Assembly: GCA_010279815.1 (NCBI GenBank)
Contig: QEOQ01000165.1
Coordinates: 9,051 to 73,050 of the forward strand
From: Brachionus plicatilis
Lineage: Eukaryota > Rotifera > Eurotatoria > Ploima > Brachionidae
Length of the DNA: 64,000 nt
Reading direction: 5' to 3'
The position numbers and the translations under genes were made by a program. A model generated the notes under the pieces. That model saw only the letters and a program-made list of their open reading frames with translations. It had not been told where the DNA came from and made no database searches. This document shows, piece after piece, positions 32,362-43,250 of the stretch (the first letter of the stretch is position 1; the number at the start of each line of letters is the position of its first letter).

Positions 32362-33720
32362 TTATAAATTAACAAAAGCTTTCTTAAACTCATCAAAGTT
32401 GATCGAACCATCATTATTTGTATCCAAATCAGCAAACAGCGCTTTTACATCATCTTCTCCATAATTTCTACCAAGACGACTATTAAGTCTCAGTACAACT
32501 TTACCAGCATCTTCAAAAGTGATACGACCACTATTCTTAGTATCAATCGATCTAAATATTTGCTCAATAATTGCCAGCAAATTTTCTCTTAACTTCATTT
32601 CTTGGCTCGATTTCAATGATTGACTCAAAGCTTTTTCCTGCACCTCTATTCTTGAGCTAAGTCCCAACCTAGAAAAATAGTCTCTATATTCACCAAGACC
32701 TTCGGCTTCCAAGTTTATCAACCTCAAAGCCTCCACGTCACCATATAACTCCATCAAACCACTGTATCTTGACTCGGCGGCTAGCACTAATCCATCAGGA
32801 GTTTTTATTCCCTTCACAAAATCAGGCATGTCTCCTGCTTCAGTCAAACTACCTGAATATCGTTGAACATATTCAGCTGGATTAGCTCTAATCACCCCTA
32901 AATATTTGATCTCTTTTCTAATATTAACTCGTGGAGCTTCCCATTGCACAATTACGTTCCTAGGCTTAACCACTACCGGATCTGGCTGATTAGGCCTGTT
33001 GTAAATAACCCTGCGCTTGAGCTCGGAATATGGCAGCCAGCGTTCAATCAAAATTGACTGAGGTTTAGATGGCAAAGCAGCCAGTCTTTCTATGATCACT
33101 TTTCTAGCTGGAGGAGGAATACGCTTGCCACTAATGGTCACTATTTTTCTGCCAACTTGAACTGGAGCCTGTGGAGGTGCTTCGCGTACTACCAGTGGTT
33201 CTGGAGTAGATGGTCTTGCTGGTTGCTGTCTAATTATCAATGGAGGGGCTGGAGGAGTCAATTCATTCTTTAGCTTATTGATTATAATTTCGCCTGGAGC
33301 AGGTGGCGTTGGAGGACGCAAGTACCGAATGGCTAGTTCCTGAATGTACTCTAGCTGGACCCGAGAGCTTTTGGTTACGATCTCGGGATTTTGGTCTTGA
33401 TTTATTTGATATTGAGCTAAAGGAATTTCTCCCCGCCAATTAACCACCTCATGTCTGTTGGTCCACAAGCCACGCTGACCAAGAACTTCGATCTCCTCGC
33501 TAGTGTTTATCTCAATAGGCTCGCTTGACTTCAATATTGATTGTTCTACCTCGCTCAGATAAGTGGATGATTGAAAATTAGCACCAGAAATTCTTGGTGA
33601 ATTTCGGTAATTTTCTAGTGTGATAGTCCGAGCCAAATCTCGGACCATTTGAAAATTAGGGCTCAATTGACCATTAGACTTGTCGAGCGGTCTTTCGAAA
33701 TAGCTGCTCTGGGTACTCAT
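32362..33720 (-). CDS. Proline-rich alveolin-like protein with C-terminal EF-hands
   Basis: Single coding exon, 452 residues from ATG 33720. An open extension to 33735 begins with TTG and crosses a likely splice acceptor (…TTGCTTAG before ATACAAAATG), so I reject it. Residues about 140-290 consist of Pro/Val/Ile/Arg-rich segments: RPPTPPAPGEIII, TPPAPPLIIR, RIPPPARKVIIERL, then ILIERWLPY and RRVIYNRP. This style is known from alveolin/articulin-like cytoskeletal proteins and related proline-rich proteins. The C-terminus has two EF-hands: a weak loop DTKNSGRITFED at about 393 and a canonical loop DTNNDGSINFDE at about 433. A Ca2+-responsive cortical or ciliary cytoskeletal protein is a reasonable inference, but I cannot name an orthologue. 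The upstream 5' exon was not located. Confidence 0.85.
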   Translation of the reverse strand: MSTQSSYFERPLDKSNGQLSPNFQMVRDLARTITLENYRNSPRISGANFQSSTYLSEVEQSILKSSEPIEINTSEEIEVLGQRGLWTNRHEVVNWRGEIPLAQYQINQDQNPEIVTKSSRVQLEYIQELAIRYLRPPTPPAPGEIIINKLKNELTPPAPPLIIRQQPARPSTPEPLVVREAPPQAPVQVGRKIVTISGKRIPPPARKVIIERLAALPSKPQSILIERWLPYSELKRRVIYNRPNQPDPVVVKPRNVIVQWEAPRVNIRKEIKYLGVIRANPAEYVQRYSGSLTEAGDMPDFVKGIKTPDGLVLAAESRYSGLMELYGDVEALRLINLEAEGLGEYRDYFSRLGLSSRIEVQEKALSQSLKSSQEMKLRENLLAIIEQIFRSIDTKNSGRITFEDAGKVVLRLNSRLGRNYGEDDVKALFADLDTNNDGSINFDEFKKAFVNL

Positions 33721-33739
33721 TTTGTATCTAAGCAAAAGA

Positions 33740-35640
33740 TGTTTTTAAGTTGGGTTCAGATGAGCTTTTATATGAAAATGATGAATTAATTAAAATTCCA
33801 TATAACTTTTGTCTAATCGACATTCTTTGACAATTACCTTTGCGGAGTGAGTGACAAAATTTAGACCCGGTAAACTAATGAAAATTTTTAATTATTTTAA
33901 AATTGTTGGTTTTTTTTGTTTAAGAAATGCAAGCTGATAATTTTTCAAGTCTAATTGAGCGGAGGTTGAGCGGAATAGAATGTGTTTTGCTAATTTACAA
34001 AAGATTTTTTAAATATCAAGTTCTAAATGATTTAATATTGAGTTTTAATAGTTTTAGAGAAAATTTTAATGAAACAAAAAATGTCACTAAAAATGGCTTT
34101 TCGGCAAGGTGTTGTTACACTTTTTATTTTAAATGATTTTTTTTTTAAGTCTCAGTATATTGTTATTTTAATTTATTTTACTTTTATTTTATTTTTGATT
34201 TTTTGATTTTTTTTCTAAATCTGAAAGGGCTCTTGCTCGGCACAGATAAATTAATAAAATAATAATAATTAAGTTTTCACAATAAAAAGAGACAAATTAA
34301 AAAATATTGTTCAGACAAAATAATGTGAATTTAATTATTCGAGAGTCGTTTATTCTTTCAAAGAAAAATAAAAAGAATTTTTGTCTTTTTAAGTTCATTT
34401 ATCAAATGTTCAAATTTTTATCATCTAGCTGGTTTAAAAAAATTGCGAAATAGGTTTTTTTAGCAAAGTAAAATTCATGATCAAATTTAAAATTATTTAA
34501 ATATTTTAAATTTAATCATTTGCAAGATTGCACACGGCTATCCTGTTTTTTCTAAATTAAAGTTTGGTTTTTAAATTCTAAAATCCGAAGTGAAATCACA
34601 TTTAAAAAATCTTAAGCATTTTCTAAATTTCAAAATTTTTTCATGAATTTTTCTCTAATTTTTCTTTCGCCGTTTAGATTTTCAATTTCAAAATTAAATC
34701 TTAATTTCAAATCATGAAGAAACAAAACAATATTCATAATTTTTTAGAAAATTTTTTACACTCATGAGCTCCAGGGTATTTTAGGACACTTATAAAAATT
34801 TTTTGGTATTTTTTTCATTTTTCAATTCTTTTCTTTGAAAATATCAAAAATTTGGATTATTTTTCTTTTCTGGTTTTATTTTTTGAACTAATATCTTAAG
34901 TTATTGCGGTAAGATGCAGAAACGTGATTATCTTTAAGTTTTAAGAAATTTTTTGATTGAATAAAAAATCTTCAATTGCTTTTTTAATAGCTTTTATTGC
35001 TTTTTATACAACTAAATTCCGACAGAAAAAATTAATTTCCGAACAAACTTTATAAAAGTATCTAATTAATTTTTTATTTGAATTACTAAATTATATTTCA
35101 AAATAAATCCAATTTATGTTTAAAATTTTAAATTATTTGAATTAGAAATTTAGTCATTTGATAAATTCAAATGAGTAATTAAAAAATAATTTAAAACTGG
35201 CTATTAAAGTTAATTTTATTGTTGCTTTAATTTTTTTTTTAAATATTTTTTTATCCTAATTTTAAAATATTGTTCAATTTCAGCAGACTAATGGATAATT
35301 TTTTGTATTATTCAATTTTACTTTTATAATTTTTTTATTTATTATTCTTTACGAACTATGTGTTCTATTCATTCATTCAAGTTATCATCTAATACAATTT
35401 TTCAACTTAAAGTTCCATATATATTCCAACTTAATTGAATATATTTTTTTACAAACATATTTCAGGTGCTTGCAAGATGACGTTTTTTTTGTTGTTTCTA
35501 AAATAGATATTCCTCGCGACAATAGGCTCCAGTCCTTCAAAATCTTTTGTTTTGTGTTTCATAAAAACAATTTCATGATAAAATTAAAACAACACCAATT
35601 ATTTGATTGAAAGTGTTTAAAAATGAGAAATTTAGTTCGA
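33740..35640. other. Intergenic region between divergent genes
   Basis: Lies between the EF-hand gene (minus) and ferritin (plus). Should hold the promoter and 5' exon of the former; none could be located. The open frame near 33927-34136 has no recognisable content. Confidence 0.35.
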
Positions 35641-36173
35641 GTACCCCAAATTTTTTATTTTTTTCCCCAAATATTATAAAAACTCCTCAATTATTAAGTT
35701 TAAATAAAAAAATTAGTTAACACTAAATTAAATAGAAATCCACTATTTTAAACGTATTGACATTTTTTCCTTAAAAAATAATCACTAATTTCAGGAAGAG
35801 TACCTAAATTTTGTAATTTAGTTTTGAAGTAAATTTACATTTTATAATTAACTAAGCTCTTGACATAAAATCAGACTTAAAACTTGTTAAATTTAAGATT
35901 TTTAATTTGTAAATTTAATTGTAAACGTAACTTTACTTAATTTTTCATAAATTTTGGATAAAATAGAAAACGGAACACTACATTATGTTTATTACAAAAT
36001 TTAGGTACTTTTTCTTAAATTAGTAATCATTTTTAAGAAAACTTGTCAATGCGTTTAAAAATAGTGGATTTCTTTTTAATTTAGTGTTAACTAATTTTTT
36101 TAATTTAAACTCAATATTTGAAGAAGTTTTTTAATATTTGGGGAAAAAATAAAAAATTTGAGATATTTTACCC
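35641..36173. mobile_element. Foldback element with arms of about 175 bp
   Basis: Left arm 35641-35815 and right arm 35991-36173 are inverted copies (TTCCCCAAATATTA, TTAGTTAACACTAAATTAAA, GAAATCCACTATTTT, AGTACCTAAATTTTGTAA), roughly 85-90% identical. The spacer is about 175 bp without an ORF. A non-autonomous DNA transposon or foldback element. Confidence 0.65.
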
Positions 36174-37368
36174 AAAATTTTGTGGCATCGATTTCAATCG
36201 TCCTTTAAAAATTCGTAAATCAAAAGGGAACAATTAGAAAAATTGTGTCTGATTTCTTGTATATTTTGATTTTAATGGTAAAAATAAGTCAAAATAACTA
36301 ATCCTATCTTCAAGTCTAAATTTCAAAATTGGTTTTAAAACTAGATTTCAAATTATTTTTATTGAATTGCTTAAATTTAGGGATAAATTATTTCACTTTT
36401 TTATTAAAATTTTTATTTTTAATAGGATTTTTAAAAAAATTTTTTAAATAATAAATGGTCAAATCTTTAAAGAATAATCTAAACGAAAACAATTTTTTAA
36501 TTAACAAAAAAGAACAGAATAAACAAAAAGTTTAAATAAATTTGAAAATGACTATTTTGCTAAAATTCATCATCAAAAAAACCAAATTTTCGTTAAATTA
36601 GATAAATTAATTTTTTTCATAATATCTCCCTTAAAATTAAAAAAATCCACTTATCGTAGCAGTACTGTATTTATAATTTAAAGGTCTAACACCAAATATT
36701 TTGTTATTCAACTTATTTGGTAATCTTCTAGTTCACCTTTCTCACATCTTAATTTTTTTAATAGACTTAAAAATATCTTAACGATGGCACAATTATCTAA
36801 ATAATGAAATAAAATTATCGAATTTATTAAAAGGTTTTCATCCAATTTCAAAATTAAACAAAAATTCATTAAATTGTTCTAATTTATGATCAAATTCAAT
36901 ATAACTGTAATTCTAATTCTCCATTTTTTAATTTTCCTCTTTAAGTAATGGGTTTTTACTTTTTGGTAAAAAAAAATTGCAAGAGATATTCTAATTTGAA
37001 ATAAAAATTTGATAAAAATTATAGACGAAAAAAAATCAGAGAAAGTTATCTGCATTAATAAAGATAAACATCTGTTGCTCATCGATAAGGAAAATTAAAA
37101 AAAAATGCTGTAACTTATTTTAAAAAAATGTGTAAATTTTGTAGACATATTAAAATAGTTTATGACAATATGGATGCATTAACCTGCGCGTATTTACACA
37201 TAGATCAGCAATTGTGCACTTCAATTATAATTTAAAATGAAAATAATTGCAGTATAAAAGAAATTTTAGATTATTTAAATAATCTTATTGTATAATTTGG
37301 GCTTACTATTTTTAACTTTCTAATTTTGATCACGATTCTTAGTCATAAGTTAAAAATTTTTTTTCCAG
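36174..37368. other. Upstream region of ferritin
   Basis: No gene supported. A strong splice acceptor (TTTTTTTTTCCAG) ends at 37368, so the ferritin 5' UTR is spliced here, either to a non-coding exon further upstream or to a trans-spliced leader. Confidence 0.45.
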
Positions 37369-37373
37369 ATAAA

Positions 37374-37400
37374 GTTTGCATCAGCAGTGACTGTTCAAAC
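37374..37400 (+). promoter_or_regulatory. Iron-responsive element (IRE) in the ferritin 5' UTR
   Basis: Lower stem GTTTG (37374-37378) pairs perfectly with CAAAC (37396-37400). An unpaired C follows at 37379. The upper stem ATCAG pairs with CTGTT except for one T-T pair. The six-base loop is CAGTGA (37385-37390), matching the CAGUGN consensus. This is the layout bound by iron regulatory protein (cytosolic aconitase), which blocks ferritin translation when iron is low. It ends 14 nt before the ferritin ATG and starts 6 nt after a splice acceptor, so it would be near the cap if that acceptor receives a short leader. Confidence 0.85.
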
Positions 37401-37414
37401 CAACACGCAACAAA

Positions 37415-37927
37415 ATGAGTTTAAGCAAAGTTAGACAAAATTTTCATCAAGAATCCGAAGCAGCTCTCAATCGGCAGATAAACATAGAGCTGACAGCAAG
37501 CTATGTCTATCACTCGATGGCATTTTACTTTGACCGTGATGATGTAGCATTGCCAGGATTTTACAAGTTCTTTAAAAATTCATCAGATGAAGAGAGGGAG
37601 CATGCTGAGAAGCTGATGAAGTACCAGAATAAGAGAGGTGGCCGGGTTGTTTTGAGGGAAGTAGCTAAGCCGGAAAAAGATGAATGGGGGTCTGGATTGG
37701 AGGCTTTGGAGGCCGCTTTGGAACTTGAGAAAAAAGTGAACCAATCTTTGCTTGATTTGCACGAGCTTGCTTCCAAAAATAATGATGCTCATTTGACCGA
37801 TTTTATCGAGGGTGAGTTCTTGGATGAGCAGGTTGAATCAATCAAACAGATAAGTGAAATGATCACTAAACTAAAACGTGCTGGACCAGGCTTGGGAGAA
37901 TTTCTCTTCGACAAGGATCTTCATTAA
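37415..37927 (+). CDS. FTH: Ferritin heavy chain (ferroxidase type)
   Basis: 170 residues in one exon, the usual ferritin subunit length without a signal peptide, so cytosolic. Ferritin subunits form a 24-mer shell that oxidises Fe2+ and stores iron. All ferroxidase residues are present at the expected spacing: Glu25, Tyr32, Glu60, His63, Glu105 and Gln139 (human numbering is two higher). Recognisable blocks are [30 protein letters not shown] and [11 protein letters not shown]. The heavy-chain/soma type is therefore predicted active. The start is the first ATG (ACAAAATGAG). Translation is probably iron-controlled through the IRE just upstream. A possible poly(A) signal AATAAA is at 38040-38045. 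Confidence 0.97.
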   Translation: MSLSKVRQNFHQESEAALNRQINIELTASYVYHSMAFYFDRDDVALPGFYKFFKNSSDEEREHAEKLMKYQNKRGGRVVLREVAKPEKDEWGSGLEALEAALELEKKVNQSLLDLHELASKNNDAHLTDFIEGEFLDEQVESIKQISEMITKLKRAGPGLGEFLFDKDLH

Positions 37928-38045
37928 TTACATTTTTTTTTCTATTATTTGGCTCTGCTCTGGTAAATCAATTGGAATTTTTTGAACTAATGCATGCCAT
38001 TCAATGAATTTTTTTTTTAATTTTTGAACATTTTTGATCAATAAA

Positions 38046-39260
38046 TATTTTAAATTTACCTAATTTTTTTTAATCTTTAAACTTTCTTAAGGATGAGCTA
38101 AAGATTCCTTTATCAATAACTTTACAAAAATTAAACTTTTTCAAAAAATTAACCGAATTTTTTCATAGAAAGATTTTTTAAAATAAAAATTCTTGAATGT
38201 CAAAAACTTATTTATTTGAAGAAAAAATTGATGCAATTTTGAATAATAAAATAAATAAATTGATCTCAAATTTTATAGATTTTTTAAACCGTTATTTGAA
38301 TTTTTTAAATCAACTTAAAAATATGAAAATCTATCATTTCTTTAAATCAAATTGAAATATGAATCTAGCAAGGGTCTAGAATGAAATTTCAATATTTAAC
38401 TAAAATAAATTTTAGCTTAAAAGAGGCAAATTTTGTATTGTAAAATTTAAATATTGATTAAAATTTCATTTTTAGTTTAGTTTCTTAATTATTGTAAAAT
38501 AAATTTATCAAATTATTTTAAGTGAAATTTAGTTATTTAGTATCAAAAAATGGATAAGAAAGACTTTTTTTTTAATTTAAACTTAAAATATTGAGTTAAA
38601 ATATGCATTTGAATAAATTTACTTAGATAGAGCAGAATAGGAAGCTTAAGTATCACGACATCAAAGCTTTGGTTACGGGTTCAAATTGGTTAAATTTCAA
38701 AATTGTTAGCAAAATGTGATGACGCTCTAATTTAAATATAAAAATCAATTTAAAAATACATTGCTATTTTAAATATTATATTTTTATTGAGAGAAGAAAT
38801 TATAATTTTACTTGAAAAATACAGGTTTATTATCCCCTAGGATTTTTTTCTAATTTTAAAGTAATCTTAAAATATCCTCAACACAAATATTTTATAATTA
38901 CAAAATTGGAATTTTTTTTGAAATTTTAGTGATATATTCGCAAACGAATTGAAGGTTATTTTTAAAACATTGAAAATTGATCATTTTAAAATAAAAAATT
39001 TTCAAATCAACACTTTCATTAGTTTTAAAAGTTTAAATTTAAAACTAAAATTTAAAGGTTGGGAAATCAAAAAAAATATTTAGTCCAAAAATAGCTAAAA
39101 AATCTTTCTTTTTTCACGAAGTTTTTTCATAAAAAATAAAAATTAGTAAATTAGATGAATTACAAAAATTCAAACACAAGTCTTAAGAGAATAAATAATT
39201 TTAAAAAATGGTGAATTGTTAATCACATACATTTAGTTGACAAAAAAAATTAATTTCTGG
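38046..39260. other. Intergenic region between ferritin and calcium sensor A
   Basis: AT-rich and gene-free. Bases about 38628-38700 include GATAGAGCAGAATAGGAAGC and GGTTACGGGTTCAAATTGG, similar to A and B boxes of RNA polymerase III promoters; this may be a tRNA-derived SINE remnant. Confidence 0.35.
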
Positions 39261-39922
39261 TCAGTAATCATAAGGAGATAAAAGTTCTAGAAGCTTTTTG
39301 TTGCCCAAACAACTGCGAATAAATTCATCTTTGTTTAGTTTGCTGTCTCCATTGGAATCAATGTTGTTAAAAATATCTCTGACACATTGCTTGGGCGGAT
39401 ATTCTTTTCTATTTTTGCCTCGGAATGCATAAATTGACTCTACACCTCGCAAGAATTCTTTGTCATTTATGTAACCATTTTTATCTCGGTCCTAAAAAAT
39501 GAAAAAACATCAAATATCGTTTTGTTTTTTAACTGAAATTATTACATAGAAGAGAAAGACAAATTCAAGTTTTTTGCGTATTTCACCTTTGGATGTAGCA
39601 GCATAGGCAATCAAAAATTCGGAAAAGTCCAAAAATCCGTCCGAATTTTTGTCAAAACTTGTGAAAAGATAATCGATTATTTTGTATAGGTTCACGTCTT
39701 CTAATTTGCCTCTCAAAGATTTGTAAAATTTAAAAAATTGTTTTCGATCCTTTAATTAAGTTGTTTTAATTTCAAAGAATCACTAGACCATCATTTTCTT
39801 ACCATTCTTCCTTTAGGACAAAAAAGAAGAAATTCCTTATACCAGCTTTTGATCACTATATCCTCAATGCCGCTTTCTTCGATAATATTTTTCAGCTCTT
39901 CTTCAGTCAACATCACTGACAT
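39261..39922 (-). CDS. Neuronal calcium sensor protein A (recoverin/hippocalcin-like)
   Basis: Exons on the minus strand: 39922-39803, 39749-39546 and 39491-39261; introns are 53 and 54 nt with GT/AG ends. They join to 184 residues. The plan is that of the NCS family: an N-terminal LKSWYKEF-like block (here IKSWYKEFLLFCPKGRM) with a degenerate first EF-hand, then loops DKNSDGFLDFSE, DRDKNGYINDKE and DSNGDSKLNKDE. EF2-EF4 have good Ca2+ ligands, though EF4 has Ser instead of Gly at the sixth loop position. NCS proteins couple Ca2+ to membrane targets in neurons. There is no MG start, so N-myristoylation is not predicted, unlike most NCS proteins. ATG 39922 is used; Met4 is an alternative. It has a paralogue at 52.5-53.1 kb in the same orientation. 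Confidence 0.93.
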
Positions 39923-40839
39923 TGCTTTTCTTTGTAATGTCTAAACAAAATCAAAAATCAATGTTGAAAATTATTTTAAAAAAATGAAAATCTAATTTTT
40001 AAAAACCTCATGTCCCACTCAAAAATTTATATTTCAGCTTTTAAATATTTTATTCATATAATTTTATTGCTTGATCTCAAGGCGGTGTGAAATTCAAAAT
40101 AGGAAAATTTAAATTATTATGCTCAAAATCAAAACACCTTAAGATGATATTCTATACAAATAATGTAAACATTGAAAAATCAATATAAAAACAATTGATT
40201 CATTTTTATCTTAAAATCGCAAAATTTTTTAATTTTTTAGATTTAATTTAATATGATTTCTATTTTTTTAAATAAATATTATAAAAAAGGTTTTTTTCAT
40301 TTGGAATTGAAATTTTTAAAGAATTTTCCTTCAAAATCATAAACTCAAAATTGAATATTAATATAAAATTGCTTCTTTTTTTAGATAATTATTTAATTAT
40401 TTTTGTAAACTTAGACAAAATTTTCATTCTAATTAAACATTTGCTTTATTAATGCCTGTTTATTTTAATCTGATCATTGAAAAATAATCTTTAATCATTT
40501 TTGGAGTCTTCTCATTTTCAAGTAGTTAAAAATTAGTTATTGATTAAATAATGACTTGTTATTTCCTCAGAAAATAATTAGAATGAATTTTAATAATTTG
40601 ATTTAAAATTAAAAATTCTTTGTTTTTGTTTATTTATTAAAATTAAAGGATTAATGTGTTTTATGAGCACTGCTTCACCCCAAAGGTAATCACACATGCC
40701 CGACAAAATTAGATAAACATAATATATTAAAATCCAGCATTAAAATCTGATCGCTTAAAATTAATTTTGTTCATTTAAAAAACTGATGTGTGGTTTTATT
40801 TTTTGTTTACTGTTAACGTATGCATATAGACGTTTTGGG
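39923..40839. other. Upstream region of calcium sensor A
   Basis: No gene or defined element seen. Confidence 0.35.
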
Positions 40840-41700
40840 TTGTTTTTGTCAGAGGCAATGTCAATGTCGATTGTCTAGCTTCAATTACAGTCTGTTACAG
40901 TCTGTTACAATTACAGTCTGTTGCACGAAGTTTATTCCAGATTGATTTCTTCTTGTTAATTTACTCTTTTAGCTCTAACTTCATCCAAGGGGCAGTTTTA
41001 CGATAAATTTTGTTTTGTTTGTTTCTTAGAATATATCGTAGCAAGTGTTGACATTTTGACTAGCGAATTTTTCGGTCCAGTTAACGTTTGCAAGCAATTT
41101 GTTCATGTTTTCTTAGTCGCCTAGGTTATATCTATATTTACGACTCGTTGACGATTCGATTGAGCATGAGGCTAGCTGATAATTCCAAGATAGCGAAATG
41201 AAAGCTGGATTGCGTGAACTAAGAGGAGAAGAGTCGTCGAAAAAGTGAATTTTTTAGGAGATTCAGTTATTAAGTAATCGAGAGTGTTTGACAAACTGCC
41301 ATCGGCTTTACGGAATGTTGGTTTGTCGACGTGCTGACATAGAGATTCGTCATTTAATAAGTCAATAAACTTGCTTCCTGGACTATCTTCATTACCGAAT
41401 AAAGATACTGTTCCGTCATCCAGCCATTTTATCTAAGGGAAGTTGAAATCACCAGCAATAAATATGCCTGAACATTTGTTGTGTAGAGCAGATTTCGCTG
41501 ATCTTATCGCTTGATTAATCTCAGAGTCGATTTTGGAATTGGCTGAAAAATTGTTGCCTGGTGAAGGTCGATAAATGCAACCAAGGAGTATTGATTTGAT
41601 TCTGTTCTGCACAGGCATAGCTAAATTTGAAAGCGTATGCTTTTGATGGTCTGACACTAAAATAGAAGACAACGAGTTGTTCAAGGTGAAATTTTGTTAG
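40840..41700 (-). mobile_element. LINE fragment: endonuclease domain and linker
   Basis: The minus strand encodes an apurinic-type endonuclease domain of a CR1-like LINE: LLGCIYRPSPGNNF, INQAIRSAK, GIFIAGDFNFP, a stop, then IKWLDDGT, SKFIDLLNDESLCQHVDKPT and LSNTLDYLIT. Farther on, the linker block MNKLLANVNWTEKFASQNVN and KKKSIWNKLRATD can be read across stops. The catalytic GDFN motif is intact, but several stops make it a relic. Next to it, on the opposite strand, lies a reverse-transcriptase piece. Confidence 0.8.
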
Positions 41701-41717
41701 ATTGAGTTGAGATTTAT

Positions 41718-41990
41718 AGGAGTATAACACAAAGGTCAGGAATTGGTCCACTATTGTTCGTTTTTTTTATAAATGACCTATCAAAAGGAAAAGAGAATGT
41801 TATTAAAAATTATGCAGACGAAACTAAAATGATCTCGCAGACTGTATCAGAAATAAGCGAAGCGAAACTACTAACAGACGGGAAAATCAAGTGACAGAGG
41901 CTACAAATAAAGCAAATCAAATGTTGGGTCGCATAAAAAAATCATTCACTAGTTCTGATTTATGGATGAGTAGCAATCAATCAAATCGGC
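41718..41990 (+). mobile_element. LINE fragment: reverse transcriptase, opposite strand
   Basis: The frame from 41718 reads QRSGIGPLLFVFFINDLS, then IKNYADETKMIS: the RT active-site box, with YADE in place of YADD. After an internal deletion another frame reads QVTEATNKANQMLGRIKKSF, a block normally some 70 residues further downstream. Defective on both counts. It is on the plus strand while the adjoining endonuclease is on the minus strand. Confidence 0.75.
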
Positions 41991-42377
41991 TGTCTTAGTG
42001 TTCCTAATAAAATAACTGCTTCTAGTAAAATCACTTTTGAATAAAATGATTGAAAAAATACCATTTCCCTGGAATTCCTTTTAATATAAAAAAAATATGT
42101 GAATATTCCTGTCTTTAGTTATAGCTGAAAATATTCTTTATTTCGTTAAAAATCAAATTTTGAAAAAAAATTTAATTATTAACAAATTTTTTAAAGCAAG
42201 CTAAGCTTGTTTTCTTTAAAATCAATATTATATGTGAATTTCTCTGTCTTCGAATTAAAAAGTATTTTCTGAAAAAGCGATTTTTGTTTTTATCATTACA
42301 TAAACTAACTAAAATAATTTGAAACTAATGTCTTTAAAGCAGGAAAAGAGATTGAAACTAATTTCTTTTCATATAGA

Positions 42378-42738
42378 CAATTTTCCATTTCAATCACATC
42401 ATATTGGCAAATTTCTTTGTGTTTAGCTTCGTCCGTCTTTTTAAAGTCTTATTCCTAATTTCTGTCTCTACTTGTAAATTCTCCATCTGATCTAGCTTCT
42501 ACATGCCAATCTTTTTCTTTGTGAAAGTAAAGGAGACAAATAGGCATGTAGAAACAAAAGAGATGAAGAATCTAGAGGTCCAGAGAGAGTGATAGATAGA
42601 CAAAGTGTGGCATGTAGAAGCAAGAACTGATAAAGAATTTACAAGTAGAGACATAAATAAGGGATAAGACTTTAAATAGACGGACGAAGCTAAACACAAA
42701 GAAATTTGCCAATCTGATGTGATTGAAATGGAAAATTG
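42378..42738. repeat. Long inverted repeat, 131-bp arms
   Basis: Arms 42378-42508 and 42608-42738 are about 90% identical when inverted (for example TTGGCAAATTTCTTTGTGTT and GTCTCTACTTGTAAATTCT). The 99-bp loop carries a third copy of GGCATGTAGAA. This is more GC-rich than its surroundings. Probably a foldback MITE; the open frames over it are shadows. Confidence 0.75.
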
Positions 42739-42847
42739 GGCTTTTTCTAATGAGTTGATCGAATGCGCTGCAGAAATTTATACTTGACACGTCAAACAGT
42801 TCAAATAAGAATATCAAACAAGGCTTGCAAATAAGAATTCAACAATT

Positions 42848-43250
42848 GTGTATTTTTTAAATCGTAGCAAGCATCCTAAAATGGACAGCGACAAGTTTAT
42901 TCTACAGCTGATTTTGAGTTCAAATTTGGTAAGCACAGTCTCGTTGGTAATTGTAGGTAATTTCAATATAAATATTGAAATTCTTGAACTCGTTACTTTA
43001 TTGAAGTCAATTGACTTCAATAAAGTATTGTATCTTGATATTCTTAATACAGACTCAACATTACACCAATCTATAATAATTATTTAATTTTAAAGGACAT
43101 TTCTCATTTAGATGTCTTACAAACAATTCAAATACTTTTAGTCAATTTTAATTACAGCCTTTTTTAACTTGGTTCAGTGATCATCAGGCTATTTTCACGG
43201 AAATATCATTTAAAATCTATTATTATTTCCAATTTTTTTACAATAAACAT
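42848..43250 (+). mobile_element. Second LINE endonuclease fragment
   Basis: The frame 42848-43087 contains SLVIVGNFNINIE, like the GDFN motif of LINE endonucleases but with Asn for Asp. A shifted frame at about 43164-43210 reads FLTWFSDHQAIFTEISF, matching the terminal SDH motif. The two motifs in order, with a frameshift between, indicate a decayed endonuclease from a LINE clade different from that at 41 kb. Confidence 0.55.

Noticed and set aside
37561..37792. Minus-strand frames inside ferritin
   Set aside because: Antisense shadows of a fully conserved ferritin coding region.
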